From assembly GCF_025354735.1 (NCBI RefSeq), contig NZ_JANXMI010000233.1, forward strand, positions 1-60,766: a stretch of DNA of 60,766 bases, in the 5' to 3' direction. Of this stretch, positions 1 through 8,973 are shown in pieces. The translations under genes were made by a program, and so were the position numbers. Within the stretch, counting starts at the first letter, position 1. The number at the start of each line of letters is the position of its first letter. The DNA is from Rugamonas sp. GTDB taxonomy: Bacteria; Pseudomonadota; Gammaproteobacteria; Burkholderiales; Burkholderiaceae_D. Below the pieces are notes generated by a model. The model made no database searches and was not told where the DNA came from. It worked only from the letters and a program-made list of their open reading frames with translations.

Positions 1-3
1 ATC

Positions 4-119
4 TTCTATTTTGCCTTCTATTTCCTTCTGCTTTTTTCTGCTTTCTTTTATTTTGAACTTCGCCTGAATATGCAGGTCTAAATAGAGGAAAGCAGAACAA
101 AATAGAAGGGGAAATAGAA
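4..119. repeat. AT-rich interrupted inverted repeat covering the RBS of the first gene
   Basis: The left arm (about 4-34) consists of pyrimidine words TTCTATTT, CCTTCTATTT and TTCTGCTTT. The right arm (about 88-119) carries their reverse complements in reverse order, so by eye about 27 of 31 positions pair. The right arm contains the Shine-Dalgarno GAAGGGGA and runs into the ATG at 119. In RNA the arms would enclose a loop of about 54 nt and hide the ribosome binding site. In DNA they could be an operator for the ribbon-helix-helix-like protein encoded next. Which of these it is, or neither, is inference. Confidence 0.6.
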
Positions 120-814
120 TGAAATCCACAGTGAGCCTGCAAGTCGACACCGACATCCTCCTCCAGCTGATCGAGCAATTGCGCCGTCTAGGCGGCGCGC
201 AGGATGTCTCGGAAGCGATCACGGCCGCCATCGCATTCTGGCTGGACCAGGGGACCGAAGATCCGCCGGTCCGGCCTGTTGCCGAGCCCGCCTATCCGCG
301 CGGTTACCAATGGAAATCGCTGTTTCTGCCGGAGGGCACGATTCTGCGCTCCTGGAGCTACGGCGAACACAACTACGCTTGCGTTGAAGGCGACCGCATC
401 ATCCACCAGGGCCGCGCCGTCTCGCCCAACCAGTTCGCGCAATCGTTCGCGCGCAGCACCCGCAACGCCTGGAGCGATTTATTTGTGCGCCGTCCCGGTG
501 ACAAACAATTCAAGCTGGCCCGCCATCTGCGCCGGGAATTGGCCGAACAAGAAACGAAGGCTGCGCAGGTAACCATCGCGGCGCCGCCATCGGATGGCGT
601 CAGTGCGATGTTGGCGGCGCTCTTGACGCATGCCCGCGCTGTCGCCACGCCCACCACGCCCACCACGCCCGCCGTCGAGCCGTCCGCCGCCGAACCGCCG
701 CCGGCCGTCGAGCCGCCACCCGCGCCATGCCGGGACAGCACACCCGCGCCCCGTTGGGATTTGCCCGAGCGCCGGCAATTCCGCTATCGGATTGAAGACG
801 TCGCTTTTGATTGA
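119..814 (+). CDS. RAMA-domain protein with RHH-like N-terminus
   Basis: This 231-residue protein has a strong RBS (GAAGGGGA, 6 nt before the ATG). Residues 1-44 look like a short ribbon-helix-helix/MetJ-Arc type segment (a beta-prone VSLQV stretch followed by two helices). Residues about 63-130 resemble the RAMA domain (restriction enzyme adenine methylase associated): a 'W-K-S-L-F-L-P-x-G-T' start, a YACV strand, a GR-x-V-S-P turn and a closing Trp (N-A-W). The tail (about 175-215) is Thr/Pro/Ala-rich with 9-bp DNA repeats. RAMA domains are predicted to bind DNA, often modified DNA. A DNA-binding, possibly self-regulating role fits the upstream inverted repeat, but no partner methylase or nuclease is visible and the window starts just upstream. 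Confidence 0.7.
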   Translation: MKSTVSLQVDTDILLQLIEQLRRLGGAQDVSEAITAAIAFWLDQGTEDPPVRPVAEPAYPRGYQWKSLFLPEGTILRSWSYGEHNYACVEGDRIIHQGRAVSPNQFAQSFARSTRNAWSDLFVRRPGDKQFKLARHLRRELAEQETKAAQVTIAAPPSDGVSAMLAALLTHARAVATPTTPTTPAVEPSAAEPPPAVEPPPAPCRDSTPAPRWDLPERRQFRYRIEDVAFD

Positions 815-906
815 GGCAGGCACCGAGTCGTCTGGCCCTCTGGATCAGTCTGACGTCTGATCCGGCCGTGCCCATGGTATGCCCGGGTTGTGGCTAATCC
901 GAGAAC

Positions 907-934
907 AAAAAAAACCGCACCGGTCGGGGTGCGG
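907..934 (-). terminator. Rho-independent terminator of the PRC-barrel gene
   Basis: Read on the minus strand, a 7-bp stem CCGCACC/GGTGCGG (915-921 with 928-934, 6-nt loop) is followed by a run of eight T residues. It lies 27 bp downstream of the stop codon at 962. Confidence 0.85.
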
Positions 935-961
935 CTCCGGCCATGCCGGGAAGGCGCTGAA

Positions 962-1519
962 TTAATAGTTGCCGGGATCGATGCCGCGATCCGGCAAGTC
1001 GTCATCGAGATCGCGGTCGCGGCCGGCGACATTGCTCTGGCTCATGCTGCTGCCAGCGCCGCTTTGCAGGCTGCTGCTGCCCTGGCTCATCACGCTGCCG
1101 GTTGACGTCATCCTGCCCGGCATGTTTTGCTGGGTGCCGTAGAAGCCGTGGATCTGGGTGCCGAAATCGGCGCTGGCCATGTCGGGCCAGTTGTCCTTGT
1201 CGAATCCGGGGGCGGCTTTGAGCCGGTCTTTGGAGGTGTCGAGTATGAAGCGTTTGTTGCCGGTGTCGAGTTCCAGGCTTTGCCACGGCACGGCGAACAG
1301 CTTGTTGCCCATGCCGAGCACGCCACCGAAGGACAACACGGCATAAGCGATCTGGCCGCGCTGCATGTCGATCATGATTTCCTTGATGTCGCCCAGGCTT
1401 TCGTTTTGACGGTTGTAAACGTCTTCGCCGATCAGCGTGTCCGCGCCCATCAGGTGCGGCCCCGGCCCGTTGTTGGTGTCCCGGTAGATGCCTAAATTAT
1501 CTCGATCCAAATAACTCAT
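962..1519 (-). CDS. PRC-barrel domain protein
   Basis: This 185-residue soluble protein has a PRC-barrel at residues about 20-100. The typical signs are a G-x-x-V-Y-N-x-x-x-E-x-L-G-x-I-x-x-I-M-I-D segment, then a beta strand A-Y-A-V-L-S-F-G-G and the closing F-A-V-P-W. The remaining tail is rich in Ser, Gly, Gln and Met and looks disordered, ending in an acidic segment. PRC-barrels occur in stress and RNA-processing proteins. This short stand-alone type is common in Burkholderiales and of unknown role. It is monocistronic, with its own terminator. Confidence 0.85.
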   Translation of the reverse strand: MSYLDRDNLGIYRDTNNGPGPHLMGADTLIGEDVYNRQNESLGDIKEIMIDMQRGQIAYAVLSFGGVLGMGNKLFAVPWQSLELDTGNKRFILDTSKDRLKAAPGFDKDNWPDMASADFGTQIHGFYGTQQNMPGRMTSTGSVMSQGSSSLQSGAGSSMSQSNVAGRDRDLDDDLPDRGIDPGNY

Positions 1520-1663
1520 GATGGTCTCCGATCAGTGTTCAGGGGTGCCACTTCATGTCATGCGGCATGGATGCAGAATACTGTGTTTGACCGATTTGTG
1601 TACTTGCACGCGGGAATCGTGTGCGCCGCAGCGCCCGTGCCTGCCGGGCGCTGCGGCGCCGCG

Positions 1664-3865
1664 TCAGTGTTTTTCTTCCTCTTTGCGGTGCTCGTTGCCA
1701 CCGCCTTCATGCGGGTGCGGCGGCTGCGGTTTCGCCTCTTGCTGCGGATGGTGTTCCGGCTGCGGTTTGGCTTGCGCCATCTGCTGCGGCGGCTCGCGGT
1801 GCTCAGCCTGTGCTTGCGGCTTCGGCGGCGGTGCGTGCTGCTCTTGCGCTTTGGCCTGTGCTGGATGCTGCTGTTCCTGCTGGTGTTGCTGCTCTTGCCG
1901 ATGTTGCTGTTCCTGAGCGTGTTGTTGTTCGTGCAGTTGCTCGTGTGGTTGCGTCTGCACGTGTTGCTGCTCCTGCGCGCGTTGTTGCTCCTGAACGTGT
2001 TGCTGGGCTAGACGTTGCTGCTGTTGCTGCTGCTGCTGCTGTGGTTCCGGTTGCGGTGCTTGCTGTTGCGGCGTAATCCCCGGTGCGTGGTCCGCTTGCG
2101 GCGTGAAGGCGGCCACCGGATGCGGCGGCTGGTCGCGGTGCGCGCCGTTATCGTGATGGGCCGCTTGCGCCTGCTGCTGCATGCTTTGCTGGTCCAGCTG
2201 ATGCGGCGGCGCCGCGACCGCCGGGCGCTGCTCGTGGGGCGGATGCTGCATGGCCGCAGTATTCGGCAGCGGCGCAACGGTGTTCGCCAGCGGCGCAGCG
2301 GCGGCGGGAGCGGGCGGATGCCCGGCCGGCGCATGGTCGGGCGCATGCGCCATGTGGAATGGCGGCGCCGCCTGCGCGGGAGCGCCATGCAGACGCGCCA
2401 TCGCCTCGGCGTCGAGCGGCCGGCCGGCGCTGGCCGCCAGCGCCGGTTGACGACTGGCGAACGATGGCGGCGGCGCCGGCGGCGCGGTCTTGACGATGGC
2501 CGGCCGCGTCAGCAGCGCCTCGGCCGGGCGATGGCCCTGGCGCTGTTCGCCCAGGCTGTCGCGCTGCGGCGCGATGGCGGCGCCGGCCACGACCGGGGCG
2601 TGGGCCAGCATCTGCGACGACAGCGCCACGGCCGCGCGTCCTACCGGCTGGGCGTGGACGAAGGTGGCCGTCGGCACGGCCGTCACGGCGCCGCGCACGC
2701 CGCGGTTGACGTAGTTGATGTTGGTGACGTTGTTGTTATAGACGTTGGTGATCTCGGTCCGGTTGATGACGGTGTTGCTGGCATTGATATGGGTGAAGTA
2801 GTTCTGGCTGACGTGATAGGCGGGCCGGTACACTTCGCGCGGCGCCAGCGGGAACCAGGCCACGCCGTGGCTGCCCGGCCGTTCCGACAGCAGCAGCGCG
2901 GCGCCGCCGACAAATGCCACCAGCGCCGGCGCGTACACGGGCCGTTCGTGGATCGGCCCCGGCACCCAGCCCCAGCTGCCCTGGATATTGGTCCAGCGGC
3001 CGTAGTGGGTGACGGCGAAGCCCCACGGCTGGTCGTCGACCCAGGTCCAGCCCCACGGATCGACCCAAGCCCAGTGGCCGTCGTGATACGGCGCCCAGTT
3101 CGACGCCACGTGCGACGGCGTCCACACCGGGCCGTATTCGGGCACGGTGCGCCAGCTGCCGGCGTCGTCCAGGTCCTGGTAGCCGACGACGTCGGGCGAG
3201 ACATAGCGCACCGCCTGCGAGTGGACCAGGCGGCGGTCGCGCGCGGTGGCCCAGCGGTCGAATTCGTCGGGCGCGCCGACCGTGGTGACGGTGTAATTGT
3301 GCAGGTCGGTGCCGCCGAAACGGTAGGACTGGCCGGCGTCGATCAGATAGGTGTTGCCTTCGCCGTAAGCCTGGCCCTGGCCTTCGCCGACGGTGACGGC
3401 CGTGGTGTTGCCGGCGGCGTCGACGTCGATGCGGTAGTGGCCGGGACGGCGTATCGTGAAGGCCAGGTTGGGCGTGTCGATTTCCATCACTTGGTCGGGA
3501 TCGAGGTGGCCGACGCGCAGCACGACGCGGCCCTGCGACAGTTGCAGCTGGGTGGTGTTGTCGCTGACGTTGAGCAGCGTGAGCAGCGAGCCGCCATCCA
3601 TGCGCACGGCGGCGCCGCCCACTTGCAGCTCGTCGCGCGCGCCGCTGTCGGCCCAGACCCGGTCGCCGGACGCGAGCGGCCGGTTGAGCGGCGCCTGCAG
3701 CCAGCTGTTGTCGCCGGCCGGCGAGAAGCTGACGGCGCCGTCGGCATAGGCCAGGCGCGCCACGCGGGTGGAGGGGTCGGCCAGCGCCGGGGCGCTCATC
3801 AGGCCGAGGGCGGCGGCCACGCAAAGGGCCGTCAGCGTGCGTTGGGGTAGGGCGGTAGGGGTCAT
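1664..3865 (-). CDS. Exported FecR/DUF6600-type protein with long Gln-rich tail
   Basis: The reading frame is open much further upstream, but that part lies antisense to the OsmC gene. The ATG at 3865 begins a clear signal peptide (cleavage after A-L-A near residue 31), giving 733 residues. Residues about 75-190 have a FecR-like beta-rich fold (V-A-R-L-A-Y-A-D-G-x-V-S-F start). Residues about 240-310 carry the Trp/Gly/Tyr-rich DUF6600 pattern (W-x-P-Y-x-D-G-H-W, W-G-W-x-P-G). From about residue 585 to the end the protein is almost entirely Gln, His, Glu, Ala and Pro, with a run of ten Gln. It is likely periplasmic or surface-associated. Function is unknown; the repetitive tail may vary in length between strains. 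Confidence 0.8.
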   Translation of the reverse strand: MTPTALPQRTLTALCVAAALGLMSAPALADPSTRVARLAYADGAVSFSPAGDNSWLQAPLNRPLASGDRVWADSGARDELQVGGAAVRMDGGSLLTLLNVSDNTTQLQLSQGRVVLRVGHLDPDQVMEIDTPNLAFTIRRPGHYRIDVDAAGNTTAVTVGEGQGQAYGEGNTYLIDAGQSYRFGGTDLHNYTVTTVGAPDEFDRWATARDRRLVHSQAVRYVSPDVVGYQDLDDAGSWRTVPEYGPVWTPSHVASNWAPYHDGHWAWVDPWGWTWVDDQPWGFAVTHYGRWTNIQGSWGWVPGPIHERPVYAPALVAFVGGAALLLSERPGSHGVAWFPLAPREVYRPAYHVSQNYFTHINASNTVINRTEITNVYNNNVTNINYVNRGVRGAVTAVPTATFVHAQPVGRAAVALSSQMLAHAPVVAGAAIAPQRDSLGEQRQGHRPAEALLTRPAIVKTAPPAPPPSFASRQPALAASAGRPLDAEAMARLHGAPAQAAPPFHMAHAPDHAPAGHPPAPAAAAPLANTVAPLPNTAAMQHPPHEQRPAVAAPPHQLDQQSMQQQAQAAHHDNGAHRDQPPHPVAAFTPQADHAPGITPQQQAPQPEPQQQQQQQQQRLAQQHVQEQQRAQEQQHVQTQPHEQLHEQQHAQEQQHRQEQQHQQEQQHPAQAKAQEQHAPPPKPQAQAEHREPPQQMAQAKPQPEHHPQQEAKPQPPHPHEGGGNEHRKEEEKH

Positions 3866-4057
3866 GATGTCGCTCAGTGGTGCCGGCGGCGCCGGGCAGG
3901 AATCGGATGGGAGGAACCCTAACGCCTGGCGGCCGGCGCGACTGTGCGCCAGCGTACCGAGTGCGCGCCCCGGCCCCCATCTTGGGCATGTCAAACGGTG
4001 CCAAACGGTGTACATTGGCGGTTTCGTCACGCCGCGCACTCTATAAAAGGAACACCC

Positions 4058-4456
4058 ATGACCGTCTCCGTCCTCCGCGACCGTTCGCTGCCGATGCGCC
4101 ACATCGTCCACGTCCGCAACCACCTGATCTCGGCCGACAGTTCGGTGGAAGAGGGCGGCAGCGACGCCGGCCCCTCGCCGCACGACCTGTACGACGCGGC
4201 CATCAGCGCGTGCAAGGCGCTGACCGTGGTCTGGTACGCGCGCCACAAGGGCATCGCGCTGGAAAACGTCGACGTGACGCTGGAGCGCGACGCGGCCGAC
4301 GAACGCAAGGGCGTCTACCGGCTGGCCGCCACGCTGCACCTGAGCGGCGACTTGAGCGAGGCGCAGCGCCAGGAACTGTTGTCGGTCGCCGTCAAATGCC
4401 CGATCCACAAACTGATGACGGCCGTGACGACCGAAATCACCACCGTACTGGGGTAA
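4058..4456 (+). CDS. OsmC family peroxiredoxin-like protein
   Basis: This protein has 132 residues. The start was chosen at the ATG with AAAGG eight bases upstream; the frame extends further 5' without OsmC homology. Two conserved cysteines, Cys52 (S-A-C-K-A) and Cys114 (V-K-C-P-I-H-K), are the OsmC peroxidatic/resolving pair that reduces organic hydroperoxides. The D-A-G-P-S-P-H-D-L segment is the family's substrate-pocket loop. It is followed after 6 bp by the pirin gene, so the two form a probable redox-stress operon. Confidence 0.92.
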   Translation: MTVSVLRDRSLPMRHIVHVRNHLISADSSVEEGGSDAGPSPHDLYDAAISACKALTVVWYARHKGIALENVDVTLERDAADERKGVYRLAATLHLSGDLSEAQRQELLSVAVKCPIHKLMTAVTTEITTVLG

Positions 4457-4462
4457 GCGACC

Positions 4463-5344
4463 ATGACCATTTCCCATTTATTGAACGGCCACGAAAAGGA
4501 TCTGGGCGGCGGCTTCATCGTGCGGCGCTACCTGCCGGCGGCGGTGCGGCAGGCGGTCGGGCCGTTCATCTTCTTCGACCATTTCGGCCCCATCGACGTG
4601 GCGCCCGACGCCAACCACGACGTGCGGCCGCACCCGCACATCGGCCTGGCGACGGTCACTTATCTGTTCGAGGGCGCGATGGACCACCGCGACAGCCTCG
4701 GCACGTTCCAGCGCATCGAGCCGGGCGCCATCAACTGGATGACGGCGGGGCGCGGCATCGTCCATTCCGAGCGCACGCCGAAGGACCTGGCCGGCCGGCC
4801 GCACCGCGCCCACGGCTTGCAGCTGTGGGCCGCGCTGCCGCGGGCGCACGAGGAAGACGCGCCGCATTTCGCCCACACGCCGGCCGCCGCCATTCCCGTG
4901 TACGCGGCCGACGGCGCGACGGTGCGGGTGCTGATCGGCTCGGCCTTCGGCCTGACGTCGCCGGTGGCCACCTACGACCAGACGCTGTACCTGGACGTGA
5001 CGTTGACGGCGGGCGGGCGGATCGACCTGGCCGACCTGCCGGCCGAAGCGGCCATTTATGCCATCGGCGGCAAGCTGGCCATCGACGGCGCCGAAGTGCC
5101 GCCGCACACCATGGCGCTGCTGGACACGGCCGCGCCGGCGCGCGTGACGGCGCTGGAGGCGACGCAGTTCGTCGTCATCGGCGGCGCGGCGCTCGACGGC
5201 CACCGCTTCATCTCGTGGAATTTCGTTTCGTCGAGCAAGGAGCGCATCGTGCAGGCGTCGGAAGACTGGGAGGCGCAGCGCTTCGGCCAGGTTCCCGGCG
5301 AAACCGAGTGGATACCGCTGCCGGCCAAGCGTCCGCCGGCCTGA
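4463..5344 (+). CDS. Pirin family protein
   Basis: This is a 293-residue bicupin. The N-terminal cupin holds the four pirin metal ligands: His57 and His59 (R-P-H-P-H-I-G-L), His101 and Glu103 (V-H-S-E-R-T-P). Bacterial pirins of this kind include quercetin 2,3-dioxygenases and metabolic regulators, and the substrate cannot be told from sequence. The last 50 residues (F-V-S-S-S-K-E-R-I and an acidic end) match the normal family C-terminus. It is co-transcribed with the OsmC gene. Confidence 0.93.
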   Translation: MTISHLLNGHEKDLGGGFIVRRYLPAAVRQAVGPFIFFDHFGPIDVAPDANHDVRPHPHIGLATVTYLFEGAMDHRDSLGTFQRIEPGAINWMTAGRGIVHSERTPKDLAGRPHRAHGLQLWAALPRAHEEDAPHFAHTPAAAIPVYAADGATVRVLIGSAFGLTSPVATYDQTLYLDVTLTAGGRIDLADLPAEAAIYAIGGKLAIDGAEVPPHTMALLDTAAPARVTALEATQFVVIGGAALDGHRFISWNFVSSSKERIVQASEDWEAQRFGQVPGETEWIPLPAKRPPA

Positions 5345-5349
5345 ATCCG

Positions 5350-5378
5350 GGACGGCGCGGGCACCGCCCGCGCCGTCC
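5350..5378 (+). terminator. Strong hairpin after pirin, no U tract
   Basis: A perfect 13-bp GC-rich stem (5350-5362 with 5366-5378) closes a 3-nt loop starting six bases after the pirin stop codon. No T run follows, so it may be an mRNA-stabilising 3' hairpin or a non-canonical terminator. Confidence 0.5.
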
Positions 5379-5710
5379 ACCCTGACAACGATTCCCTCCC
5401 GCAGCATCGCTGCGCCCACGGGCGCCGCCCTTCCCCTGTTCTTCCCCCTGATCGTCCGCTTCATCCTGCTCTAGTGCCGCCGCCATCGGCCGCGCGCGGC
5501 CTTGGCCATTGTCAAATTCCTTTGCTGATCGACAAGAAATACCGGTAGCTGAAACTTAATTCATGCAAGGAATTAAACCTTTCCAAACTGTAATGTTGCG
5601 TTTATTTTACGTCGCTACAATACGTTACAAAAGGTGATTCTTGTTAATTAGGTAATCTACCAATGGTATCAATATCGCATCTTTGTAATGATAAATCGAT
5701 AAGGGTCTAT
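5379..5710. other. Intergenic region, AT-rich in its 3' half
   Basis: No gene is seen. From about 5510 to 5700 the composition becomes AT-rich, in contrast to the flanks, as expected for the promoter and leader of the downstream VirK/YbjX gene. I could not place a convincing -35/-10 pair with normal spacing. Confidence 0.4.
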
Positions 5711-6685
5711 ATGATGGAAACGATAGCCGTAGGCGTGAAAGCGGGCGGAAGCGGGGGCGCGGCGCTGCGCCACTGGGTTGCGCGGGCCCGGCTGCTGGTG
5801 TGGAAACGCGCCGTGCCGCTGCTGCTGCATTTGCGCAGTCACCGGCGGCTGATGACAACGCTCAATCACCCCATCACCCGGCCGCTGCTGCACCGCTACC
5901 CCACCATCCGTTACAAGTATTTGCGCGAAAACTATCTGTTGCATTCGCTGTCGACGGCGCAGTCGCTGGAAGTGATGAACTATCACTATTCCGTGCTGGG
6001 CGCCTGCGTGTCGCCGAATTTCTTTCCGCAACTGCTGGGCCAGAGCCTGGTGCTGTGGCAAGAGGAGGTGAATGGCGCCACGTTCCGCGTGCGCCTGTCG
6101 TTTCCGCGCGACGCCAAGCTCCCGGATCGCCTGCACGATCATGAAGGCGATATCGCCATCATTTTCGAAAGCGACGCGGTGCCGCTGTCGGTGCTGTGCA
6201 TGACCCTGGTGCCGGAAAAGATCGCGTTTCACTGCTGGGGCATCGCCGATGCGAGCCGGGCGCTGTTTGTCGGCCGCATCCAGGGCGTGCCGGGAAAATT
6301 CGATACGCTGCGGGCGGCCACCAAGGCGATGAAAGACATCATCCCCGCGCGGATACTGTTGTGCGCCGTCGAAGCCATCGGCCGCGCGCTGGGCGTCGAC
6401 CGCATCGTCGGCGTGTCGACCACGCGGCAACTGTCGTACGGCAAGACGGCGGAGGTCGGCACCTTCTTCGACTACGACGACTTCTGGCGCCAGCTGGGCG
6501 GCGAGGAGCGCGCCGACGGCCTGTTTTTATTGCCGGCCTCGCTGGTCGAAAAAGCCATCGAGCAAGTGGCGCAAAAGCACCGTTCGCGCACGCTGGCCAA
6601 ACGGCGCTACCGGAAATCGATAGAAGACGCCATCCACGCTAATTTCGCGCTCAAATTCATGGCCCAGCCGACTTCGGCCGTCTGA
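5711..6685 (+). CDS. VirK/YbjX family (DUF535) protein
   Basis: This protein has about 324 residues. The ATG at 5711 (or 5714) is chosen because AAGGG stands 5-8 bases upstream; an in-frame ATG at 5663 is also possible. Family marks are H-P-x-x-x-R-P-L, Y-K-Y-L-R-E-N-Y-L, H-E-G-D-I-A-I-I-F, G-x-x-D and the C-terminal S-Y-G-K-T-A-E-V-G with F-D-Y-D-D-F-W. The last segment resembles a GNAT-like acyl-CoA binding end. Members affect virulence-protein export (Shigella VirK) and lipid A or antimicrobial-peptide tolerance (YbjX), but the biochemical activity is unknown. No signal peptide is seen. It stands alone. Confidence 0.88.
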   Translation: MMETIAVGVKAGGSGGAALRHWVARARLLVWKRAVPLLLHLRSHRRLMTTLNHPITRPLLHRYPTIRYKYLRENYLLHSLSTAQSLEVMNYHYSVLGACVSPNFFPQLLGQSLVLWQEEVNGATFRVRLSFPRDAKLPDRLHDHEGDIAIIFESDAVPLSVLCMTLVPEKIAFHCWGIADASRALFVGRIQGVPGKFDTLRAATKAMKDIIPARILLCAVEAIGRALGVDRIVGVSTTRQLSYGKTAEVGTFFDYDDFWRQLGGEERADGLFLLPASLVEKAIEQVAQKHRSRTLAKRRYRKSIEDAIHANFALKFMAQPTSAV

Positions 6686-6849
6686 CGTCACACCGTCGGT
6701 CCCGCGGCCACGGCTCCTTACCCAAAAAACGTAAGGCGGCCATTCCGCATCGTTGTTCCCACCTCGTCGTTCCCCTCATTGCTGCCCTCATTGCGCCCAC
6801 CCCGCGCCGGATATGCACCGCCTGCGCGCCGCCGCCGGATTGCCCCGGC

Positions 6850-8973
6850 TTACCGGGCTTTCGTGCGGCCCTGGCCCAGCTGCGCGCGGGTGGTCGCGGT
6901 CGGGGCGGGCGCCTTGGGCGCGCTGCGGGTTTGTTCGGCCTGGGCGATGGCGGCGGCGCAATCGGTGTCGGGCACCCTGCCCAGATTGACCAGCGGCAGC
7001 GCGGCGGCCAGCGGCGTGACGGCCGCCGCCAGCGCGACGGCGGCGCCGGCCTTCAGCGCCAGCGGACCCTTGTAGGGGCCGACGTCGGGATGCTCGAACG
7101 TGCCCTTGGCGTACAGCGGCGTGCGCAGCGAGAAGATGCGCGCGCCCTTGGTTTGCGGCCGGATGTCGAGGTTGAGCTGTTCGCGCGCCAGGTCGACGTC
7201 GCCGTTGATGTCGACGACGGCGTTGTCGGTGTCGAGCACGAAGCGGCGCGTGTCGGCGCGGCCGTTGGTGACGGCGAAGTCGCTGACCATGCAGTTGAGC
7301 TTGATCTGCTGGTCGCCGAACAGCTTGACGAAGACGGCGTTGGCGACGTTGAGGCCGGCCGCTTCGAGGATGAAGTGGCTGACCGAACCGTTGCTGACGA
7401 CGGCCCCCGCCTCGCCGTTCGCCGTCGCCAGCATGGCCGCGACCGAGTTGCCGTGGCCGCTCAGGGCGGCGTCGCCGTTGACCTCGCCGAAGCTGGCCTG
7501 CATCGATTGCAGCTTGGGGAACAGTTCGCGCACCTTGAGGTGGCGGGCCGCCACCTCAAGGTGCGCGGCGATGGCGGACTGGCGGCCGTCGAGCGCGATG
7601 TCGGACGCGATGGCGCCGCCGGCGAAGCCGAAGTTCAGCGGCGTCAGGCTGAGCACCTTGTTTTTCAGGTGGATGTCGGCCACCACGTTGTCGAGCGGGA
7701 TGTCGTGGGTGCGCACCAAACGCTTGCCGGTGAACTTGACGTCGGCGTCGAGCGCGCCCCAGTGCGCCGTGTCGAAGGGCGCGACCGGCAGCGCCTTGCC
7801 GGCCGGCTGCGCGGGGCCGTGGTCGCGGGCGGGCTGGGCGTCGTCCGTGCCGGCGCCGATGGACGGGCCCAGGTCGGCCAGCCGCAGCTGTTGCGACGTG
7901 ACGGCGCCGCGCAGCAGCGCGCGCGGCTGGCGCGGCAGGTATTCCAGCGTGCCGGCCAGGTCGCTGCCGCCGACGGTGCCGCTGAAGTCTTGATACGTCC
8001 AGTCCCAGCTTGCGCCGCCATGCTTGCCGATCAGGCGGCCGTGGATGGCGTAGGGCGGTGTTTCGGGCAGCAGCACGCCGGTCAGCGGATACAGCTCGGC
8101 CATGCTGGCGCCGGCCAGCGACAAACGCAGCGTCATGCCCTGGGGCGCGGTCGGCTCGGTCAGCGTGCCGGCGATGGCGATCCGGTTCTGGCCGATGCTG
8201 GCCTTGGCCTCGACCGGATAGACGGCGTCGGCATCGCGCAGCGCCAGCACGGCGCCGGCCTTGCCGCCGCCGCTGATGGGCGCCTTGCGGTAGCTGCCGC
8301 CCAGGGTGAACTGCATGCCGTAGGCGGGCGTCGCGGCGGTGGCCGGTGCGGCCGGAGTCGCAGGAGTTGGGGTTGTCGCGGTCGCGGTCGCGGTCGCGGC
8401 TGTGGCCGGCGCGGCCAGCGAGGTGGCCTTGGCCAGCAGGTCGAGGGCGATGCCGTCGTCGCGGTAGTGCACGCTGCCGTCGCTGAAGCTCAGGCGCTGC
8501 ACATCGAACTGCCAGGTCGAGGGGCCGTTGTCCTTGAAGGTCCAGGTGTTGCTGCCGTCGGCGCGCCGTTGCAGCGCCAGCTGCGGCGCCGCCAGCGTCA
8601 AACCGGTCAGGACCACGTGGCGGTCGAACAGCGGCAGCGGCCGCACGGTGACGACGATGCGGCCCGCCTCGGCCAGGCGCGGGCCGACGGTGCTCCAGTC
8701 CGGATTGCCGATGCGGACCCGGTCTGCGCTGACCTGCAACTGCGGCACGAAGCGCCGCCAGCCGCTCGCGCCGCTGTGGTCGCGCACCAGGTGCAGGGCC
8801 AGGTCGCCGTCGATGGCGAATTCGCGGCCGGTGGCGGCGGAAACCTTGCGGTTGATATAGGGCCGCGCGTGGTTCCAGTCGAAAGTCAGCAGAAAGACCA
8901 CGATCAGCAGCAGTAGCGCGAGCAGCGTCGCCAGCGTCCAGCTAACGAGCTTCAGTGGGGGCGGTGTGTTCAT
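6850..8973 (-). CDS. AsmA family protein
   Basis: This 707-residue protein has a single N-terminal membrane anchor (residues about 10-31) followed directly by the D-W-N-x-x-R-P-x-I motif typical of AsmA. The rest is a long beta-rich periplasmic region, with the conserved C-terminal AsmA domain (about 480-640: G-x-A-x-L-S-G-H-G-x-S, a D-x-x-N-G-x-V-D-L-A-R strand pair, then K-G-x-x-x-x-P-D-V-G-P). An Ala/Thr repeat at about 190-215 is encoded by six-base GTCGCG repeats. AsmA-like proteins are bridge-type lipid transporters between the membranes. The gene is monocistronic. Confidence 0.9.
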   Translation of the reverse strand: MNTPPPLKLVSWTLATLLALLLLIVVFLLTFDWNHARPYINRKVSAATGREFAIDGDLALHLVRDHSGASGWRRFVPQLQVSADRVRIGNPDWSTVGPRLAEAGRIVVTVRPLPLFDRHVVLTGLTLAAPQLALQRRADGSNTWTFKDNGPSTWQFDVQRLSFSDGSVHYRDDGIALDLLAKATSLAAPATAATATATATTPTPATPAAPATAATPAYGMQFTLGGSYRKAPISGGGKAGAVLALRDADAVYPVEAKASIGQNRIAIAGTLTEPTAPQGMTLRLSLAGASMAELYPLTGVLLPETPPYAIHGRLIGKHGGASWDWTYQDFSGTVGGSDLAGTLEYLPRQPRALLRGAVTSQQLRLADLGPSIGAGTDDAQPARDHGPAQPAGKALPVAPFDTAHWGALDADVKFTGKRLVRTHDIPLDNVVADIHLKNKVLSLTPLNFGFAGGAIASDIALDGRQSAIAAHLEVAARHLKVRELFPKLQSMQASFGEVNGDAALSGHGNSVAAMLATANGEAGAVVSNGSVSHFILEAAGLNVANAVFVKLFGDQQIKLNCMVSDFAVTNGRADTRRFVLDTDNAVVDINGDVDLAREQLNLDIRPQTKGARIFSLRTPLYAKGTFEHPDVGPYKGPLALKAGAAVALAAAVTPLAAALPLVNLGRVPDTDCAAAIAQAEQTRSAPKAPAPTATTRAQLGQGRTKAR

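Noticed and set aside
2015..3850. Plus-strand open frame opposite the FecR/DUF6600 gene
   Set aside because: It is a shadow frame; the minus strand has a signal peptide and recognisable domains.
3866..4477. N-terminal extension of the FecR/DUF6600 frame by about 204 residues
   Set aside because: It lies antisense to the OsmC gene and precedes a standard signal peptide start, so it is not translated.
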